64,000 nucleotides of DNA from Hyphomicrobiales bacterium. Its GTDB lineage: Bacteria > Pseudomonadota > Alphaproteobacteria > Rhizobiales > Rhizobiaceae. Position 1 is the stretch's first letter; each line of letters starts with the position of its first letter. The stretch covers positions 98,847 through 162,846 of the forward strand of contig UBWZ01000002.1 of NCBI GenBank assembly GCA_900469345.1, read 5' to 3'. The position numbers were made by a program, and so were the translations under genes. Below, in pieces: positions 14,321 to 23,297 of this stretch. The notes beneath the pieces are model-generated. The model was given only the letters and a program-made list of their open reading frames with translations. It searched no databases and was not told the DNA's origin.

Positions 14321-16357
14321 ATGGCCGATATGTCGGAACGCGATCCCCTCGTCCTCTTCATGCCCTCCGGCAAGCGCGGCCGGTTCCCCGTCGGCACCTC
14401 CGTCCTCGATGCTGCCCGCGACCTCGGTGTCTATGTCGAAAGCGTCTGCGGTGGCCGCGCCACCTGTGGCCGTTGCCAGGTTTCTGTCCAGGAAGGACAT
14501 TTCGCCAAGCACGGCATCACTTCGTCCGACGACCATCTCTCGCCGGTCGGGCCCAAGGAAGAGCGATACGACCGCGTGCGCGGCCTCCCCGAGGGCCGCC
14601 GACTGTCTTGCTCCGCACAGATCCTCGGTGACCTCGTCGTCGATGTGCCCCAGGACACGGTGATCAATGCGCAGGTGGTGCGCAAGGCTGCCGACGAGCG
14701 GGTGTTCGATCGCAGCCCGGCGGTGCGCATGTGCTATGTCGAGGTCGAAGAGCCCGACATGGAAAAGCCGCTTGGCGATCTGGACCGCCTGCTGGTCGGC
14801 CTTTCCGAGCAATGGCATCTGAGCGATATCGAGGTCGATTTCCACCTGATGCCGCAGATCCAGTCGATCCTCCGGCAGGGAGAATGGAAGGTGACGGCCG
14901 CCATCCACCGGGATCGCGACGATGATCGACCCCGCTTGATCGCGCTTTATCCCGGCCTCAAGAACGAGGCCTATGGCATTGCCTGCGATATCGGCTCGAC
15001 CACGATCGCGATGCACCTGTCGTCGCTTCTGTCGGGACGCACCGTCGCATCTGCCGGCACTTCCAACCCGCAGATCCGCTTCGGTGAGGATCTGATGAGC
15101 CGCGTCTCTTACGTGATGATGAACCCGGAAGGCCGCGGCGCCATGACGCTTGCCGTCCGCGAAGCGCTGAACGGCTTGATCGACAAGGTCTGCGCCGACG
15201 GCGGCATCGCACGCGCCGACATTCTCGACAGCGTTTTCGTCGGCAATCCGATCATGCACCACCTTTTTCTCGGCATCGATCCGACCGAGCTTGGCGGCGC
15301 ACCCTTTGCACTCGCCGTCTCCGGGGCAGTCAAGCTGACCGCCCAGGAGGTTGGCCTGCCGTTGAACGCCGGTACTCGCACCTATGTTCTGCCGTGTATC
15401 GCGGGCCACGTCGGCGCAGATGCCGCCGCGGCCACCCTGGCCGAGGGCCCGCATCGCCAGGAAGAGATGATGCTGATGGTCGACATCGGCACCAATGCCG
15501 AGATCGTTCTGGGCAACTCGACCCGTGTCGTCGCCGCCTCCTCCCCGACCGGCCCCGCTTTCGAGGGCGCCGAGATTTCGTCCGGGCAGCGCGCGGCACC
15601 GGGCGCGATCGAACGGGTCCGCATTGATCCGGTAACGCTCGAACCGCGCTTCCGCGTCATCGGCGCCGAGCCCTGGTCGGACGAGCCGGGTTTCGCCGAA
15701 GCCGTCTCGGCGGTCGGGGTGACCGGCATTTGCGGTTCGGGCATCATCGAAGTGATTGCCGAGATGTTTCTCGCCGGAATTATTTCCGAAGATGGCGTCG
15801 TCGATGGCAGCCTCGCCGAACGCTCGCCGCGGATCCTGGAGAACGGTCGCACCTTCTCCTACCTTGTGCATGAAGGATCGCCGCGCATCACCGTCACCCA
15901 GACGGACGTGCGGGCGATCCAGCTCGCCAAGGCGGCGCTTTACGCTGGCGTCAAACTGCTGATGGACAAGCAGGGCGTCGACCACGTCGACAGGATCGGC
16001 CTTGCCGGGGCGTTCGGCACCTTTATCGACCCGAAATATGCGCTCGTCCTCGGCCTTGTTCCCGATTGCGATCTCGACAAGGTAAAGGCGGTCGGCAATG
16101 CCGCCGGCACCGGAGCCCGGATGTGCCTGCTCAATCGCGGCTACCGACGCGAGATCGAGGACACCGTGCGCCGCATCGACAAGATCGAGACGGCTCTCGA
16201 ACCGAAATTCCAGGAGCATTTCGTCGCCGCCATGGCGCTGCCGAACAAGGTCGACAGTTTTCCCAATCTCGCGCGGGTCGTCACCCTCCCCGAAAGGAAA
16301 TCGCAGGCCGACGGCGGTGACGCCGGCGGCAGGCGGCGACGCCGGAGCCGCGAGTAG
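14321..16357 (+). CDS. Corrinoid-protein reactivator (2Fe-2S plus ASKHA/DUF4445, RACo/RamA-like)
   Basis: Uses ATP and low-potential electrons to return inactive cob(II)alamin to cob(I)alamin on the corrinoid protein. The 678-residue protein begins with a plant-type 2Fe-2S domain (Cys in SVCGGRATCGRC and LSCSAQ, about residues 45-95). A linker follows, then an actin-like ATPase region with GIACDIGSTTIAM (about 226), VFVGNPIMHHL, MVDIGTNAEIVLG (about 386) and TGICGSGIIE. This is the architecture of RACo proteins rather than of the 4Fe-4S RamA. The C-terminus ends in a tail rich in Gly and Arg (GGRRRRRSRE). Such an activator is expected in an organism where oxygen keeps oxidising the cofactor. 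Confidence 0.9.
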   Translation: MADMSERDPLVLFMPSGKRGRFPVGTSVLDAARDLGVYVESVCGGRATCGRCQVSVQEGHFAKHGITSSDDHLSPVGPKEERYDRVRGLPEGRRLSCSAQILGDLVVDVPQDTVINAQVVRKAADERVFDRSPAVRMCYVEVEEPDMEKPLGDLDRLLVGLSEQWHLSDIEVDFHLMPQIQSILRQGEWKVTAAIHRDRDDDRPRLIALYPGLKNEAYGIACDIGSTTIAMHLSSLLSGRTVASAGTSNPQIRFGEDLMSRVSYVMMNPEGRGAMTLAVREALNGLIDKVCADGGIARADILDSVFVGNPIMHHLFLGIDPTELGGAPFALAVSGAVKLTAQEVGLPLNAGTRTYVLPCIAGHVGADAAAATLAEGPHRQEEMMLMVDIGTNAEIVLGNSTRVVAASSPTGPAFEGAEISSGQRAAPGAIERVRIDPVTLEPRFRVIGAEPWSDEPGFAEAVSAVGVTGICGSGIIEVIAEMFLAGIISEDGVVDGSLAERSPRILENGRTFSYLVHEGSPRITVTQTDVRAIQLAKAALYAGVKLLMDKQGVDHVDRIGLAGAFGTFIDPKYALVLGLVPDCDLDKVKAVGNAAGTGARMCLLNRGYRREIEDTVRRIDKIETALEPKFQEHFVAAMALPNKVDSFPNLARVVTLPERKSQADGGDAGGRRRRRSRE

Positions 16358-16396
16358 AACAGGTGGCCGGTTCGCATGGACGCGATCCGGCAGGCT

Positions 16397-17296
16397 TCAG
16401 GCGGCGGCAGCGGTCGACAGGCTGCCGAACGCATCGCGAATGCTCTCCGCAACCGCCTTGCCCGGGATCGAAAGCTGCGGCGCGGTCAAAAGCCTGATGT
16501 CGAAATTCAGGAGCTCCGGCATGCCCTCCTTGGCGCCAAGGATCTGCATGTCCTCGCCCACATAGGACAGCGGGAACGGCGCGATCGCAAGATCGGAGAG
16601 AATGGCCGCCCTCTGCGCCATCGTATGGGCGCTCGCATAGGCGATCCGGTACGGTCGCTTGTTGCGCTCAAGCTGCGTGATGGCGTCCTGACGCCAGACG
16701 CAGCCATCCTCCCAGACGGAGATCGGCAGCGGGTCGCGCAGATAGGCGGTGCCGCATTTGGCCCCGGCCCAGACCAGTTTTTCGCTGTGAATGAGTTCGC
16801 CACCGGTGGCAAACGGGCGCGTCGCGCAATTGATGAGCGCCAGATCAAGACGCTGCTCGTCCATGCGCTTGCGCAGCGCGAGGCTCATGTCGACCGTCAC
16901 ATCGACCATGATGCCCGGGAAGCTTTCGCCGAAATGCTTCAGGATCTTTGGCAGCAGGCGTTCGGCGATGTCATCGGGAGCACCGAGCCGGACCACGCCG
17001 GCAAGTTCCGGCATGACGAAACGGGAGACGGCTTCGTTCGACAGCGCAAGCATCCGGCGGGCGTAGGAGAGCAGCATCTCGCCGTGCTGGGTCAGCGTCA
17101 CAGAGCGCGCATCGCGCAGGAACAGTGTCGTCTTCAACTGCTCTTCGAGCTTTTTGATCTGCATTGAGACCGCCGACGGCGTGCGCAATACCGCTTCGGC
17201 TGCCGTCGAAAAATTCCCTGTTTCAGCGATCGCGACAAACGTGCGCAGCACGTCGTTGTCCAGCAGGGGAAGCGGCGGACGAAATGGCGAAGGCAT
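16397..17296 (-). CDS. LysR-type transcriptional regulator at the end of the C1 cluster
   Basis: A 299-residue activator or repressor. The winged helix-turn-helix is at residues 15-75 (VLRTFVAIAETGNFSTAAEAV, then SAVSMQIKKLEEQL), followed by a substrate-binding domain with the inducer pocket. The ATG at 17296 has GGAGAG seven bases upstream; an earlier ATG at 17308 is possible. It is convergent with the reactivator gene (39 bases apart) and divergent from the DUF1127 gene. The co-inducer is unknown, and control of the mttB or corrinoid promoters is a reasonable guess from position only. Confidence 0.88.
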   Translation of the reverse strand: MPSPFRPPLPLLDNDVLRTFVAIAETGNFSTAAEAVLRTPSAVSMQIKKLEEQLKTTLFLRDARSVTLTQHGEMLLSYARRMLALSNEAVSRFVMPELAGVVRLGAPDDIAERLLPKILKHFGESFPGIMVDVTVDMSLALRKRMDEQRLDLALINCATRPFATGGELIHSEKLVWAGAKCGTAYLRDPLPISVWEDGCVWRQDAITQLERNKRPYRIAYASAHTMAQRAAILSDLAIAPFPLSYVGEDMQILGAKEGMPELLNFDIRLLTAPQLSIPGKAVAESIRDAFGSLSTAAAA

Positions 17297-17504
17297 GCGG
17301 CTCTCCATCAATTTTGTTGAACCTTATGACCATATCATTTCGTTTGATTGAATGTCAAACAGGCGCATACTCATCATTATCGGATCCAGTCGCCAAACAG
17401 ACAACATAAATTCATAGGCGGCATTCGTCCCATCCGATTGATTGATGAATTGTCAGCGTTCACTCTCCCGGTCGCGCTGCAATGAAACACCCAAGGAGCC
17501 AGTC

Positions 17505-17714
17505 ATGACCACCACTACCTATTTGTACGGCCCCAGCCGTCCGTCGCTGAGCCACGCCACTAGCCATTGGCTGGTCCGGGTCGGCCAGCTCGTCGTCGCC
17601 GTCGGCAATCGCTGGGAAAGACACCAGGCTGAAAAGGTCCTCGAGGCCCTTCCCGCCGACATTCGCAAGGATATCGGCTGGCCGGCAACGACAGAGGGAA
17701 GCGCCCGCAGATGA
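17505..17714 (+). CDS. DUF1127 (YjiS-like) small protein
   Basis: A 69-residue protein with a basic helical core WERHQAEKVLEALPADIRKDIGWP, the DUF1127 signature. In other alphaproteobacteria, small DUF1127 proteins act in phosphate and C1/RNA-related regulation by binding RNA or protein, but the function of this one is unknown. AAGGAG precedes the ATG at 17505. It is divergent from the LysR gene and followed by a hairpin. Confidence 0.8.
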   Translation: MTTTTYLYGPSRPSLSHATSHWLVRVGQLVVAVGNRWERHQAEKVLEALPADIRKDIGWPATTEGSARR

Positions 17715-17730
17715 TTGCTTGCCTGCGACG

Positions 17731-17767
17731 AGACTGACGGGGCGTTGATTAGACGCGCCGCCAGTCT
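17731..17767 (+). terminator. Hairpin after the DUF1127 gene
   Basis: Arms AGACTG and CAGTCT enclose a second partial stem (GGGCGT with ACGC). No T-run follows, so it may be a weak or Rho-assisted end. Confidence 0.35.
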
Positions 17768-17926
17768 CCGGTAATCGCCGCCCTCCTGCAGCGACCTTAG
17801 TATGTCGCAAATATTTTCCCCGACCGCCTACACACCCACTTTCCGCTTACGTTTTTCCGTGTCAATGTCGCTTTTGAAGTATCCCTGACCATCACGGCGG
17901 AGGATGCGATAAAAGGGAACAGAAGC

Positions 17927-18955
17927 ATGGATGTTACCGGCAGAAGCCCCGGGAAGAAGCGCTCGCTCGTCTTCTTTCTCGTACCCCATTTCACCATGCT
18001 GCCCTTTTCGGCGGCAGTTGAAACCCTCCGTATCGCCAATCGTATGCTCGGATATACCGCCTATACTTGGCGTCTTTGTTCCGCCGATGGAGAAAAGGTC
18101 TATTCCTCCAGCGGCATCGGCATCGAAGTCAATTCATCGCTTGCCGATGAGCGTCGCAATCTGAGCGGCGAAAACCGCCCCAACATGGTGCTTGTCTGTT
18201 CCGGCATCTATGTCGAGGAATTCAACAACAAGTCCGTCAATGCCTGGCTGCGGGAAACGTACAATCGCGGCATCGCGGTCGGCAGCCTCTGCACCGGCGC
18301 CCATGTGCTGGCCCAGGCGGGCCTGCTGAACGGCAAGCGTTGCGCCATCCACTGGGAAAACCTGCCTGGCTTTGCGGAGGCGTTTCCCCAGGCGGAGGTC
18401 TATGCGGATCTCTACGAGGTAGACAGCAATCTCTACACCTGCGCCGGCGGCACTGCTTCGCTCGACATGATGCTCAACCTGATCGGCCAGGACTTTGGCG
18501 AGAACCTCGTCAACCGCGTCTGCGAGCAGCAACTGACGGATCGGGTGCGCAACCCCCACGATCGCCAGCGGCTGCCCCTCAGGGCACGTCTCGGAGTCCA
18601 GAACAGCAAGGTCCTGTCCATCATCGAATTGATGGAAAACAATCTGTCGGAGCCGCTTTCGCTGGTCGAGATTGCCGATGATGTGGGCCTGTCGCGGCGC
18701 CAGATCGAACGCCTGTTCCGTCAGGAAATGGGTCGCTCGCCGGCGCGCTACTATCTGGAAATCAGGCTTGACCGGGCAAGGCATCTGCTCGTGCAGTCCT
18801 CCATGCCGGTGGTCGAGGTAGCCGTTGCGTGCGGCTTCGTCTCCGCCTCGCATTTTTCGAAATGCTACCGTGAGGTCTACAACCGCTCCCCGCAGCAGGA
18901 GCGTGCGGAGCGCAAGCTTACCATGAACACGGTCCGGACGGGTGTCGTCGTCTAG
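17927..18955 (+). CDS. GlxA-family transcriptional regulator (DJ-1/PfpI domain plus AraC HTH), GbdR-like
   Basis: A 342-residue regulator. Residues 15-190 form a class I glutamine amidotransferase-like (DJ-1/PfpI) domain with GSLCTGAHVLAQAG at the nucleophile elbow. Residues 230-325 form an AraC double helix-turn-helix (LVEIADDVGLSRRQIERLF and VAVACGFVSASHFSKCYRE). Pseudomonas GbdR and CdhR, which turn on glycine betaine and carnitine catabolism, share this build, so this protein is a good candidate for the quaternary-amine-sensing activator of the cluster. That link rests on family and position. GGGAACAGAAGC precedes the ATG and a strong terminator follows. Confidence 0.87.
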   Translation: MDVTGRSPGKKRSLVFFLVPHFTMLPFSAAVETLRIANRMLGYTAYTWRLCSADGEKVYSSSGIGIEVNSSLADERRNLSGENRPNMVLVCSGIYVEEFNNKSVNAWLRETYNRGIAVGSLCTGAHVLAQAGLLNGKRCAIHWENLPGFAEAFPQAEVYADLYEVDSNLYTCAGGTASLDMMLNLIGQDFGENLVNRVCEQQLTDRVRNPHDRQRLPLRARLGVQNSKVLSIIELMENNLSEPLSLVEIADDVGLSRRQIERLFRQEMGRSPARYYLEIRLDRARHLLVQSSMPVVEVAVACGFVSASHFSKCYREVYNRSPQQERAERKLTMNTVRTGVVV

Positions 18956-18973
18956 CGACTCCATCAAGATGAC

Positions 18974-19021
18974 GAAAACGGCCTGATCGATCGTCACGCA
19001 GACGTCGATCAGGCCGTTTTC
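18974..19021. terminator. Bidirectional terminator between the GlxA regulator and the double-receiver gene
   Basis: Perfect 17-bp arms (GAAAACGGCCTGATCGA and its complement) around a 14-base loop, A-rich on the left and T-rich on the right, so it can act on both converging genes. Confidence 0.85.
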
Positions 19022-19036
19022 TCGTCGGTGTCGTGA

Positions 19037-19885
19037 TCAGGCGACGTTCTTGACCGCGGCTTCCTTGCGCGCCGAATGCATCGAGCGGATCTGGATGAGC
19101 GTGTCGAGGTTCTGGTTGACGCGGCAGTAGAATTCCTCGTCGATAAACGGCCGCAGCATGAAGTCGTTACCGCCGGCCTTCAGGAACCGCGCTGAGAGCA
19201 GGCGGTTCGACGAGGATGACACCCCTATGATGCGAAGCTCGTGCGAACCACGCACCGAGCGGATCCGCCGGGTCAGTTCGAAACCGTCGATGTCCGGCAT
19301 GTTGTAGTCGGTGACGACGAGCCCGATATCCGCGTTCTTCTTGAGGATCTCCAGAGCCTTGGCGCCATTTTCGGCCGTGCTGACGCGGAAATTGTAGCGC
19401 TTCAGGCGGCTGGTCAGCAGCGCCCGTGCCGTCGGGCTGTCATCGACGATGAGGACATGGTGGCGATGGTTGGTCAGGAAGCGGCAGACAGATTCCGCCA
19501 GCATTTCGACCGCAAAGACGTTGTCCTTGAGAATGTAGTCGACGATGTCCTTGGACAGGAGCTTGTCGCGCATTTCCTGCTGGAAAGTACCCGTGAAGAC
19601 AATGGTCGGGATCGACAGGTCGATCAGGTACTCCAGAGCCTCGCCGTTTTCCGCCCCCGGAAGGTTGATGTTCGAAATTGCCAGCGTCACCGGCTCCGGT
19701 GATCGGTCGTAGGCGAGCTGCAGTTCTTCAAAGTCACGGCACACCTCGACCTCAATGCCGAAAAGCTCCTTCAGGCGCGTCCCGATCATGGAGGTGAAAA
19801 CGTTCGAGTCCTCCGCCAGCAGGATGCGTGAAGATGCCAGAGACTGGCCGGAATACTGCATCCCGGAAATGCCGAGGAATGTCAT
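19037..19885 (-). CDS. Response regulator with two receiver domains and no output domain
   Basis: A 282-residue phospho-signalling protein. The first receiver (about residues 18-135) keeps the acidic pair (LLAEDS), the switch Thr (IVFTG) and Lys (ILKDN), but has Asn where the phospho-acceptor Asp belongs (AISNINLPG). The second receiver (about 142-265) is intact, with IVDDS, VVTDYNMPD and a late Lys-equivalent region LRPF. So only the second domain should be phosphorylated. AAAGGG lies before the ATG. The partner kinase and output are unknown; it may act in a phosphorelay or on motility or cell-cycle proteins. Confidence 0.85.
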   Translation of the reverse strand: MTFLGISGMQYSGQSLASSRILLAEDSNVFTSMIGTRLKELFGIEVEVCRDFEELQLAYDRSPEPVTLAISNINLPGAENGEALEYLIDLSIPTIVFTGTFQQEMRDKLLSKDIVDYILKDNVFAVEMLAESVCRFLTNHRHHVLIVDDSPTARALLTSRLKRYNFRVSTAENGAKALEILKKNADIGLVVTDYNMPDIDGFELTRRIRSVRGSHELRIIGVSSSSNRLLSARFLKAGGNDFMLRPFIDEEFYCRVNQNLDTLIQIRSMHSARKEAAVKNVA

Positions 19886-20258
19886 GGTGACCCTTTTGAA
19901 GTTACTGCCCCTTATCTCGACATCTGTAGCAACAATCTTTTTCGGAACAGTTAATTAGCGGAAGAACAAGCATAGAAAACCGAGCCCGAGCGGATCGACT
20001 GTCCGCTTAAGCGCTTCAGGGTTAAATTTAACCAGTTCTGTTGGCTCACGCGGGAACAGATGCAAGGAGAGCGCCGCGTATCGTAGCTTGAGCATACCGG
20101 CACGCGCTCGACGTGGCAGACGACCAACGTGAGCCACCCGAAGGTCCGGGTGCTTTTCCAGCAGAACGATTCCATTTTGCCCTGAAACGCTCTGGTCACA
20201 GCGTCTTCCTTGTAACCCGCAGCGAACGGCGCCCGGTATAGCGTGCCGTTTCCTGTGT
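19886..20258. other. 373-base gap between the double-receiver gene and the mechanosensitive channel gene
   Basis: No gene is supported. It holds the leftward promoter region of the double-receiver gene and a perfect 14-base palindrome GGTTAAATTTAACC at 20020-20033. An open minus-strand frame of about 100 codons lacks a good start and any recognisable feature, so I do not call it. Confidence 0.5.
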
Positions 20259-22892
20259 TCAGGCACCGCCGCGCGGATCGGGATCCTCCGGCAGAATGGG
20301 CTTGCCGCGGTGAAAGACGATCTCCTGCTGCGGAAAGGGTATCTCTATACCCTCCTCCCGGAACCGCCGAAGGATCGAGATCCGCAGCGCGTTCCGGATC
20401 CTCAGCCCCTCACCCATGTCCGGGAGGTGGAAGCGCAGCTCGAAATTGAGCGACGAAGGACCGAAGCTCAAAAACTCCACATGCGGTTCGGGATTGCGCA
20501 AGACTTCGGGCACCTGGTCCACGAGTTCGAGCAGGATCTGCATGACGCGCTCGGGATCGGCGCCGTAGCTGACCGAGACCGGCACTTCGGAGCGGCCGAT
20601 CTTGTTGCGATGGGTCCAGTTGCCCACCGGGGAATTGATCAGATCGGAATTCGGCACGATGATCGACTGCTTGCGGAACGTCTCGATTTCCGTGGCGCGC
20701 ACCGAGATCCGCTTGACAATTCCTTCCGTGGCCCCGGTGACCACATGGTCTCCCACCTTGAACGGGCGCTCCACGAGAAGGATGAGGCCGGACACGAAAT
20801 TGGACACGATGTTCTGCAGGCCAAAACCGATACCGACGGACAGCGCCGAGGCCACCAAGGCGAAACTCGAGAGGTTGATGCCAGCCGCCGACACACCGAC
20901 CAGCACGGCAAGGCCTACCCCCAGATATCCGATCCCCGTGCGCACGGAGTTGCGGACGCCGAGATCGACCTGGCTGCGCGCCATGACGTTGCCGTCCACC
21001 CACTTCTGCACCCAGTGGGTGATCAGATAGCCGAGACCGAACAGCAGCACGCCGGCCATGATGCCGACAAGCGAGATCGAAACATTGCCGATCTTGATTT
21101 CGGTGAAGAACCGGAAAAACCAGCTTTCGATGTCGGCGATCTGGAAACCCCAGGTGATCAGGATCATCGGTATCCCGAACAGGAGCGCGAAGGCATAGAT
21201 GCCGAGCCCCGCGACGAGACCGGTCTGGTCGAGCGCCACCTCGTTGAACTTGCGGCTCTGGGCAAGCCGTCGGCCGACGATCGTATTCTTGAAGGCGCCC
21301 TGCTTAGAAATCGACTTGCCCGACAGGAAGCCCACATAGATCAGCACAAAGACAGCGCCGGTAAGAATGATCTGCGTGGCGGCGAAGGCGGCAAGCCCGA
21401 CATAGCCCGTCAGGACCGCGAGGATGAGAAGCGCGCCGAGCACCCGAAGCGGGATGGCCACGACCCTGGGCCAGGCATGGCCCTTTGCATTGGCATCCTC
21501 GCCCTCCCCCAGGCTCGGACGGATGAACGAGACGGCGAGCAGAAGGCTGCCGACGATCACCGACGAGATCAGGCTCTTGACGATGGTGAGGACCAGCGGC
21601 GAATTCAGCGCCTCGCTGACCGCCGCGAGCACGTAGCTCAGGCCGTTGACGATCGCCATCGCCAGCACCGTCGCCGTCAGCAGCGTGGCACCCCGGTTGT
21701 TGATGCGCACCAGCCGCCATTGCGGCGCATTCGGTGCGAAGACGCCGTAGGTCAGCTTCCAGACGAAATTCACGAACCAGATGAAGCCGAACACCGTCGA
21801 GATGATCGGCGCCACGTCAGGCCGCAGGATGTTGAAGCCGTCGAAGAACAGGTAGGTGGCCGACAGGAATGCCGCGAGCGCCACCGTCTGGATGATCGTC
21901 GACCAGAACACCACCGACAGCCGTTTGAGATAGGAGGGCTCACCATCGCCGTTGCGGCGGAGAAAGCGTCCGAACAGACGGTAGCCGCCCCAGAGCAGCA
22001 GCATGGCGGCACCGAGCGACAGGGCAATCGCGCTCAGGAGCTGGAACTGCTTGAACCTGATGACGAAACTGATCCAGCTGCCGAGCGTGTCCTTGAAGCG
22101 ATGCAGTTCATCGACGAAAGCGGTCCCTGCTTCGGTAAACAGCGCGCCCGACATTTCCGTATGACGGAACAGCGTCTGCGCAAACAGCATGCGGCGCACG
22201 GTGGTGATGCTGTTGGCCAGCTGCGTTGCGCTATTGGTCAGATTGCCCGCATCGTCCGAAATGAGATTGAGCTGCGAGCGCTCGTTCATCAGCCGGTTGC
22301 GCTCTTCGGTGACCGCCGGCGCCTCCGGCGGCTGGCCCGGCGCAGGAGGCTCGCCCAACGTCCCAAGCCGTGCCTGGATCTGGTCGACACGGCCTTTCAT
22401 GGTGTCGGATACCGTCTGCATCTCGCCGACGATTTCTTCCGCCTTGACTCTCAGGTCCGCCAGGCGGGCGTCATCCGTAGCGTCGCTTTGCATGCGATCG
22501 CGAAATGCCGTCAGCTGCTTTCGGATCTGCTCGATCTTGCCCTTCATGTCGGTGTTGATGGAATCAGCGGTGACGTCGGTGGCCTGGACAGCCTGCGGCT
22601 TGGCCGGCTGCGCCTGGGCAGGCTGTTGAGCTGGAGCCGGGTTCGCTGGGGCCTGGGGCGCCGGGGCCTGGGATGCTGGGGCTTGGGGTGCCGGCACGAC
22701 AGGCTGCGTCTGCGCCTGGGGCGCAGCGGTCTGCGGTGCGGATTGTGCGGCAGGAGCCGGCTGTTGCGCGCCTGCGGGCTCAAGCCCCAGACTTGCCAGC
22801 GCCAGGATCACGGCGACAATACGATGAAATGCTCGACCGCTGACGGAAGAGGACAGGCCAGAGAGGGAAGCCGCAGCCAATTGGTTTCTCAC
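20259..22892 (-). CDS. Large mechanosensitive channel, MscS family with DUF3772 domain
   Basis: An 877-residue inner-membrane channel thought to release solutes under hypo-osmotic stress. Order of parts: signal/anchor segment (to about residue 42), a Pro/Ala/Gln-rich low-complexity stretch (about 43-103), a coiled periplasmic DUF3772 region (to about 240), about eight extra membrane helices, and the MscS core near 690-790 (ALSVGIGFGLQNIVSNFVSG, VERPFKVGDHV, VPNSDLINSPVGNW), then the cytoplasmic cage. The start is taken as GTG at 22892, the only good N-terminus before the hydrophobic segment, with AGAGCAA upstream. Divergent from the GlsB-like gene. Confidence 0.9.
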   Translation of the reverse strand: MRNQLAAASLSGLSSSVSGRAFHRIVAVILALASLGLEPAGAQQPAPAAQSAPQTAAPQAQTQPVVPAPQAPASQAPAPQAPANPAPAQQPAQAQPAKPQAVQATDVTADSINTDMKGKIEQIRKQLTAFRDRMQSDATDDARLADLRVKAEEIVGEMQTVSDTMKGRVDQIQARLGTLGEPPAPGQPPEAPAVTEERNRLMNERSQLNLISDDAGNLTNSATQLANSITTVRRMLFAQTLFRHTEMSGALFTEAGTAFVDELHRFKDTLGSWISFVIRFKQFQLLSAIALSLGAAMLLLWGGYRLFGRFLRRNGDGEPSYLKRLSVVFWSTIIQTVALAAFLSATYLFFDGFNILRPDVAPIISTVFGFIWFVNFVWKLTYGVFAPNAPQWRLVRINNRGATLLTATVLAMAIVNGLSYVLAAVSEALNSPLVLTIVKSLISSVIVGSLLLAVSFIRPSLGEGEDANAKGHAWPRVVAIPLRVLGALLILAVLTGYVGLAAFAATQIILTGAVFVLIYVGFLSGKSISKQGAFKNTIVGRRLAQSRKFNEVALDQTGLVAGLGIYAFALLFGIPMILITWGFQIADIESWFFRFFTEIKIGNVSISLVGIMAGVLLFGLGYLITHWVQKWVDGNVMARSQVDLGVRNSVRTGIGYLGVGLAVLVGVSAAGINLSSFALVASALSVGIGFGLQNIVSNFVSGLILLVERPFKVGDHVVTGATEGIVKRISVRATEIETFRKQSIIVPNSDLINSPVGNWTHRNKIGRSEVPVSVSYGADPERVMQILLELVDQVPEVLRNPEPHVEFLSFGPSSLNFELRFHLPDMGEGLRIRNALRISILRRFREEGIEIPFPQQEIVFHRGKPILPEDPDPRGGA

Positions 22893-23039
22893 TTGCTCTT
22901 GGGTTCAGATTCGCCGCGAAAATAGAGACAGTTCAAGGCGAAGAAAAGGAAGAGTCGAAACGTCATCAAATGATCGGGAACCCGGGAACATTTTCATGCG
23001 TTACCCGCCGCACAACCAACATAAGGGTAAGGTAAGGTT

Positions 23040-23291
23040 ATGGAACAAGCAGGTATCGGCTGGATCGCAGCAATCATCATCGGCGGCATTGCCGGTTGGC
23101 TCGCTGAGCAGTTCATGAAGAGCAACATGGGCATGCTCATGAACATTATCCTGGGCATCGTCGGCGCGATCGTCGCCAACGCGATCCTCGGCGTGTTCGG
23201 CGTCGTTCTCGGCGGCTGGATCGGCTATCTGATCGCCGGCTTCGTGGGTGCGTGCATCCTCATCGCCGTCGGTCGCATGATCCGACGCTAA
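23040..23291 (+). CDS. GlsB/YeaQ/YmgE family stress-response membrane protein
   Basis: An 83-residue, very hydrophobic protein with three predicted helices and the family glycine motifs GGIAGWLAEQ, ILGIVGAIVAN and GGWIGYLIAGFVGA. Members are small inner-membrane proteins induced by general stress, and their exact job is unknown. AAGG repeats sit before the ATG, and a strong hairpin follows the stop. Its neighbour on the other strand is the mechanosensitive channel, so both may belong to an envelope or osmotic stress response. Confidence 0.92.
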   Translation: MEQAGIGWIAAIIIGGIAGWLAEQFMKSNMGMLMNIILGIVGAIVANAILGVFGVVLGGWIGYLIAGFVGACILIAVGRMIRR

Positions 23292-23297
23292 TTTTCG

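Noticed and set aside
19955..20266. Roughly 100-codon minus-strand frame in the gap after the channel gene
   Set aside because: No ribosome binding site and no recognisable motif; the hydrophobic ending is not conclusive, so I left the gap unassigned.
20310..22925. Open frame of 871 codons on the plus strand, opposite the mechanosensitive channel
   Set aside because: It is the mirror of the channel gene: long opposite-strand frames are expected in GC-rich genes. It is very rich in Arg, Asp, His and Gln, has no domain, and the minus strand clearly encodes MscS motifs.
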